Shown one piece after another: positions 61,922-64,000 of a stretch of 64,000 nt of DNA. Each line of letters begins with the position of its first letter. Position 1 is the stretch's first letter. The stretch is from the NCBI RefSeq assembly GCF_038419845.1, contig NZ_JBCAQT010000001.1, positions 186,001-250,000 on the forward strand. The letters run 5' to 3'. Both the position numbers and the translations under genes were made by a program. The notes beneath the pieces are model-generated. The model was not told where the DNA came from. It searched no databases and worked only from the letters and a program-made list of their open reading frames with translations. This DNA is from Marinimicrobium sp038419845. GTDB lineage: Bacteria; Pseudomonadota; Gammaproteobacteria; Pseudomonadales; Cellvibrionaceae.

Positions 61922-62536
61922 ATGACCCTGATGACGCAGATGACGAGCCTGCACGAGCAGCGCCTCGACCGGGTATGCGCCGTGATCAAAGAGACCGGTG
62001 CGCGGCGGGTGCTGGACCTGGGTTGCGGTTCGGGCTCGCTTCTGTACCGGCTGCTCGCCGAACCGCAATTCGAGCAGGTGGTGGGAGTGGAGCGGTCCGG
62101 CTTATCCCTGGCGGAATGCCGGCGAATGCTGTCGGAGCACCTTGCTGGGGAGTCGCCCCGCCTGAAGCTGCTCAGCGCCTCCTATACCGACAAGAATCCG
62201 AAGTTGGCGGGTTTCGACGCGGCGGCCATGGTCGAGACCATTGAGCATGTTTACCCCCGGGATTTATCCAGGGTGGAGCTGGCGGTATTCGGTCAGTACC
62301 GGCCGGGGCAGTTGTACATGACCACACCCAACTTAGAGTACAACCCGCTGTTCGACTTGGCGCCGGGGGAGTTTCGCGAAGAGGACCACAAGTTTGAATG
62401 GACGCGTGCCAAGTTTCAGCAGTGGGCGAGAGGGGTGGCCAAACGCAATGGCTACCGGGTGCAGTTTGGGGGGATTGGCGATCCGCACCCGGAGGTGGGC
62501 CAACCGACACAGACCGCGCTTTTCTCCCGCCTCTGA
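61922..62536 (+). CDS. Stand-alone Hen1-type RNA 3'-terminal 2'-O-methyltransferase domain
   Basis: A 204-residue SAM-dependent methyltransferase. The SAM loop is V-L-D-L-G-C-G-S-G-S-L (30-40). The Hen1 hallmarks are E-T-I-E-H (E105, E108, H109), T-T-P-N-L-E-Y-N (134-141), and E-D-H-K-F-E-W-T-R (H156), giving the Glu/Glu/His/His manganese site of Hen1. It ends with G-Y-R-V-Q-F and P-T-Q-T-A-L-F. Bacterial Hen1 normally has a longer N-terminal part and sits beside pnkp in an RNA-repair operon; neither is present. It could methylate RNA 3' ends alone. Whether the enzyme is active without the usual partner is unknown. It starts 2 bp after the DUF6164 gene. Confidence 0.8.
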   Translation: MTLMTQMTSLHEQRLDRVCAVIKETGARRVLDLGCGSGSLLYRLLAEPQFEQVVGVERSGLSLAECRRMLSEHLAGESPRLKLLSASYTDKNPKLAGFDAAAMVETIEHVYPRDLSRVELAVFGQYRPGQLYMTTPNLEYNPLFDLAPGEFREEDHKFEWTRAKFQQWARGVAKRNGYRVQFGGIGDPHPEVGQPTQTALFSRL

Positions 62537-62547
62537 TCTTTCCTGCA

Positions 62548-63369
62548 CTACATGTTCACCCAGCTGTTCATCGCTTTGAGTTTGAAGGTTTTGCCCTCGT
62601 AAATCAGAACCAGCCCGTCGGACTCGATCCGCTCGATCCTTACCCCCTGGGCGACTTCATCACCCGCGCGCCGCTTCCGTTGATTGATGGTGACCGAGCT
62701 GTTGCCTCCTTCCCGGTAATTGTGAGCCTGATAATTGATCGAGGGGATATCCTGTTGCAGGGACCAGGGCAGATCGCGGATGCCGGGTACCAGCGGCTCC
62801 TCGGCCAGTCGCACCGGCTCGCTGGGTCGAGGGGGAGCGACGGACACCGTTTGGGGTTCCGGCTCTGGCTCGGGTGGCTGATGCTCTTTTTCTTCAGCCG
62901 GAGTTTCCGCAGGCTGGGGGGCCTGATAAAGCTGGGCGACGGCCGGCTCCGGAGCCTCGCCGGGTGTCCGGTCCTTTTGATACAGGCGGGCAATGGCCGA
63001 CGGTGTCAGGTCTGGCTCGGTTTGTTCGGCTGCGTTGTCCGGGGTGGGGGCCGGGTTTTCAGTGTCGCTCGCGCTCGGTGATGTTTCACTGTTCTCTGAC
63101 GTAGAGCTGCCTTGGCCCAGTCGCGCTTGATCCGGGACTGTTTCAGAAGAAAGATCGGGATCGGACTCGGGAGACGATTTGACGCTGGCCAGCGTCAATC
63201 CGATCGCGGCACCGGCGAGTAGGAGGGCGCCGGCCAGCAGCCAGTTGCGCCGGTGCGATGGCCGAGCGTGTGGGGGCGCCGCGTGCTCGGTGACCAGCGA
63301 TGGCGGGTCAGCCTCCTGTTGGCGCCGTTCGCGATCGGCCCGCTTCAGTGCATCCAGTATCATCGACAC
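62548..63369 (-). CDS. gspB: Type II secretion protein GspB
   Basis: A 273-residue inner-membrane protein. It has the short conserved front M-S-M-I-L-D-A-L-K-R-A-D-R-E-R-R, a membrane helix (about 43-63), a long Pro/Glu/Ser-rich periplasmic linker, and a C-terminal PDZ-like/HR-like domain with S-I-N-Y-Q-A-H-N-Y and V-R-I-E-R-I-E-S-D-G. GspB/ExeB works with the ATPase GspA/ExeA to insert the GspD secretin for type II secretion. The pair is encoded in order gspA-gspB with a 2-bp gap. Exported hydrolases such as the GH16 enzyme are likely substrates of this pathway; that link is inference. Confidence 0.9.
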   Translation of the reverse strand: MSMILDALKRADRERRQQEADPPSLVTEHAAPPHARPSHRRNWLLAGALLLAGAAIGLTLASVKSSPESDPDLSSETVPDQARLGQGSSTSENSETSPSASDTENPAPTPDNAAEQTEPDLTPSAIARLYQKDRTPGEAPEPAVAQLYQAPQPAETPAEEKEHQPPEPEPEPQTVSVAPPRPSEPVRLAEEPLVPGIRDLPWSLQQDIPSINYQAHNYREGGNSSVTINQRKRRAGDEVAQGVRIERIESDGLVLIYEGKTFKLKAMNSWVNM

Positions 63370-63371
63370 GG

Positions 63372-64000
63372 TCAGTCTGTCTCCCGCGCCAGGTTTTTTG
63401 CAGCATGGCTTTCCGGGTCCAGCAGCTCCGGGTCCAGGCCCCTGGCCCGGTTGAGTCGCTTGAGGGTGTTCAGCCCGAACAGACCGTCCGGCTCCAGGTC
63501 GTACTGGCGCTGGAATATTTCGACGCGGGTCTGCAGGGGCAGGGTGTAGCGCTCCCGGGTCAGGGGTGTGCGCTCACCGTCGAGTTGGGCAAACTGCTCG
63601 GCCAGCCAAGCGACCGCCGGGCCTTGATCGCCGGGGCCCAGGCTGCCGTCAAAACCAGCCGGGCGGTAGTGAAAGTAATGCACTTCGCCGTTCCAGAGCT
63701 CGGCCAGAGAGCGCCAGGGGCGAGCCTCCACTTGTCCCTCCACCAGTACCAGGGCCCCCTCATCGTCGAGACCGATCAACGGTGCATACACTCGTTTGCG
63801 TTCGGGCGTGATCAGGGTCATCACAGCGGGCCGGTCCAGTGCCATCAGGTCATTCCAGGTGTCCAGACGGGTGCGTTCGCACCGGTGGCCGCTCTGATCG
63901 GCGTCATGGGTGCAGGGGGCCCCGGCTTTGGGTATTTCCAGCCCGACGTGCTCTGCCAGCTGGCGCTGAGCGATATCCGGCTCGTAGGGCCAGAGGTGGG
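63372..64000 (-). CDS. gspA: Type II secretion ATPase GspA (ExeA), C-terminal part
   Basis: Only the last 208 codons are in the window; the N-terminal AAA ATPase is beyond the right edge. The visible part ends with a peptidoglycan-binding-like domain (V-E-I-F-Q-R-Q-Y-D-L-E-P-D-G-L-F-G-L-N-T), as in ExeA, after a domain with L-W-P-Y-E-P-D-I-A near the edge and C-x(n)-C in P-C-T-H-D-A. GspA and GspB form a complex that helps open peptidoglycan and assemble the secretin. The stop is 2 bp before the gspB start, so the two are coupled. Confidence 0.85.
   Translation of the reverse strand, partial: HLWPYEPDIAQRQLAEHVGLEIPKAGAPCTHDADQSGHRCERTRLDTWNDLMALDRPAVMTLITPERKRVYAPLIGLDDEGALVLVEGQVEARPWRSLAELWNGEVHYFHYRPAGFDGSLGPGDQGPAVAWLAEQFAQLDGERTPLTRERYTLPLQTRVEIFQRQYDLEPDGLFGLNTLKRLNRARGLDPELLDPESHAAKNLARETD

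Overview
The window reads as chromosomal DNA of a GC-rich, free-living gammaproteobacterium. Polysaccharide enzymes (GH16 and GH10), the type II secretion pair GspA/GspB, an OmcA/MtrC-MtrA-MtrB conduit, Anr/FNR-type boxes and several c-di-GMP proteins suggest a marine or sediment polysaccharide degrader near Cellvibrionaceae (Marinimicrobium or Saccharophagus-like). This assignment is inference from gene content only. No rRNA, tRNA or CRISPR array was found.

Layout. 0-3.9 kb: the 5' part of a GH16 glucanase gene with a perfect CRP-type site, a membrane AraC regulator, an outer-membrane barrel protein and a DUF2959 lipoprotein. 4.1-6.1 kb: a candidate pore-forming effector with a membrane immunity partner behind a CRP-like site, then DUF1294. 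6.2-8.4 kb: a Kazal-like lipoprotein and a MoaD/BNR-propeller pair. 8.5-14.4 kb: a transposase scrap, a c-di-GMP-I riboswitch, and a fimbria-like operon (two DUF4402 subunits, an unrecognised secreted protein, a PapD-like chaperone, and an usher with a C-terminal SPOR domain). 15-17.8 kb: a PAS/GGDEF/EAL protein. 18.1-24.2 kb: TIGR02647, a ThuA/PQQ-dehydrogenase/cytochrome fusion, a second EF-G and a MOSC protein. 24.6-29.1 kb: an AT-rich accessory island with DUF4145/Sel1/SEC-C, TIR-like (CAP12 type) and PIN-like proteins, bordered by short repeats. 29.2-33.6 kb: class Ia ribonucleotide reductase, with NrdR-like and DnaA boxes upstream.

34-44.4 kb: an AEC transporter, purU, a NapC/NirT cytochrome and a diheme cytochrome, which diverge from mtrC-mtrA-mtrB around a perfect Anr/FNR box. 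This could form a quinol-to-surface electron path. 44.5-58.3 kb: a probable low-oxygen fermentative region with ldhA, a P-type ATPase and alpha-glucan phosphorylase in one operon, then GH10 xylanase, WrbA, CopA, a DUF883 protein, relics of thymidine phosphorylase and prs genes, and an MBL RNA-processing-type hydrolase behind another Anr box. 58.4-64 kb: a ferric-reductase-like flavoprotein with a periplasmic cytochrome b5, a diguanylate cyclase, DUF6164, a stand-alone Hen1 methyltransferase domain, and gspB-gspA.

The strongest themes are c-di-GMP control of a surface fibre (riboswitch plus two c-di-GMP proteins), oxygen-responsive electron disposal (three Anr-type boxes) and accessory conflict genes (effector/immunity pair and TIR/PIN island).
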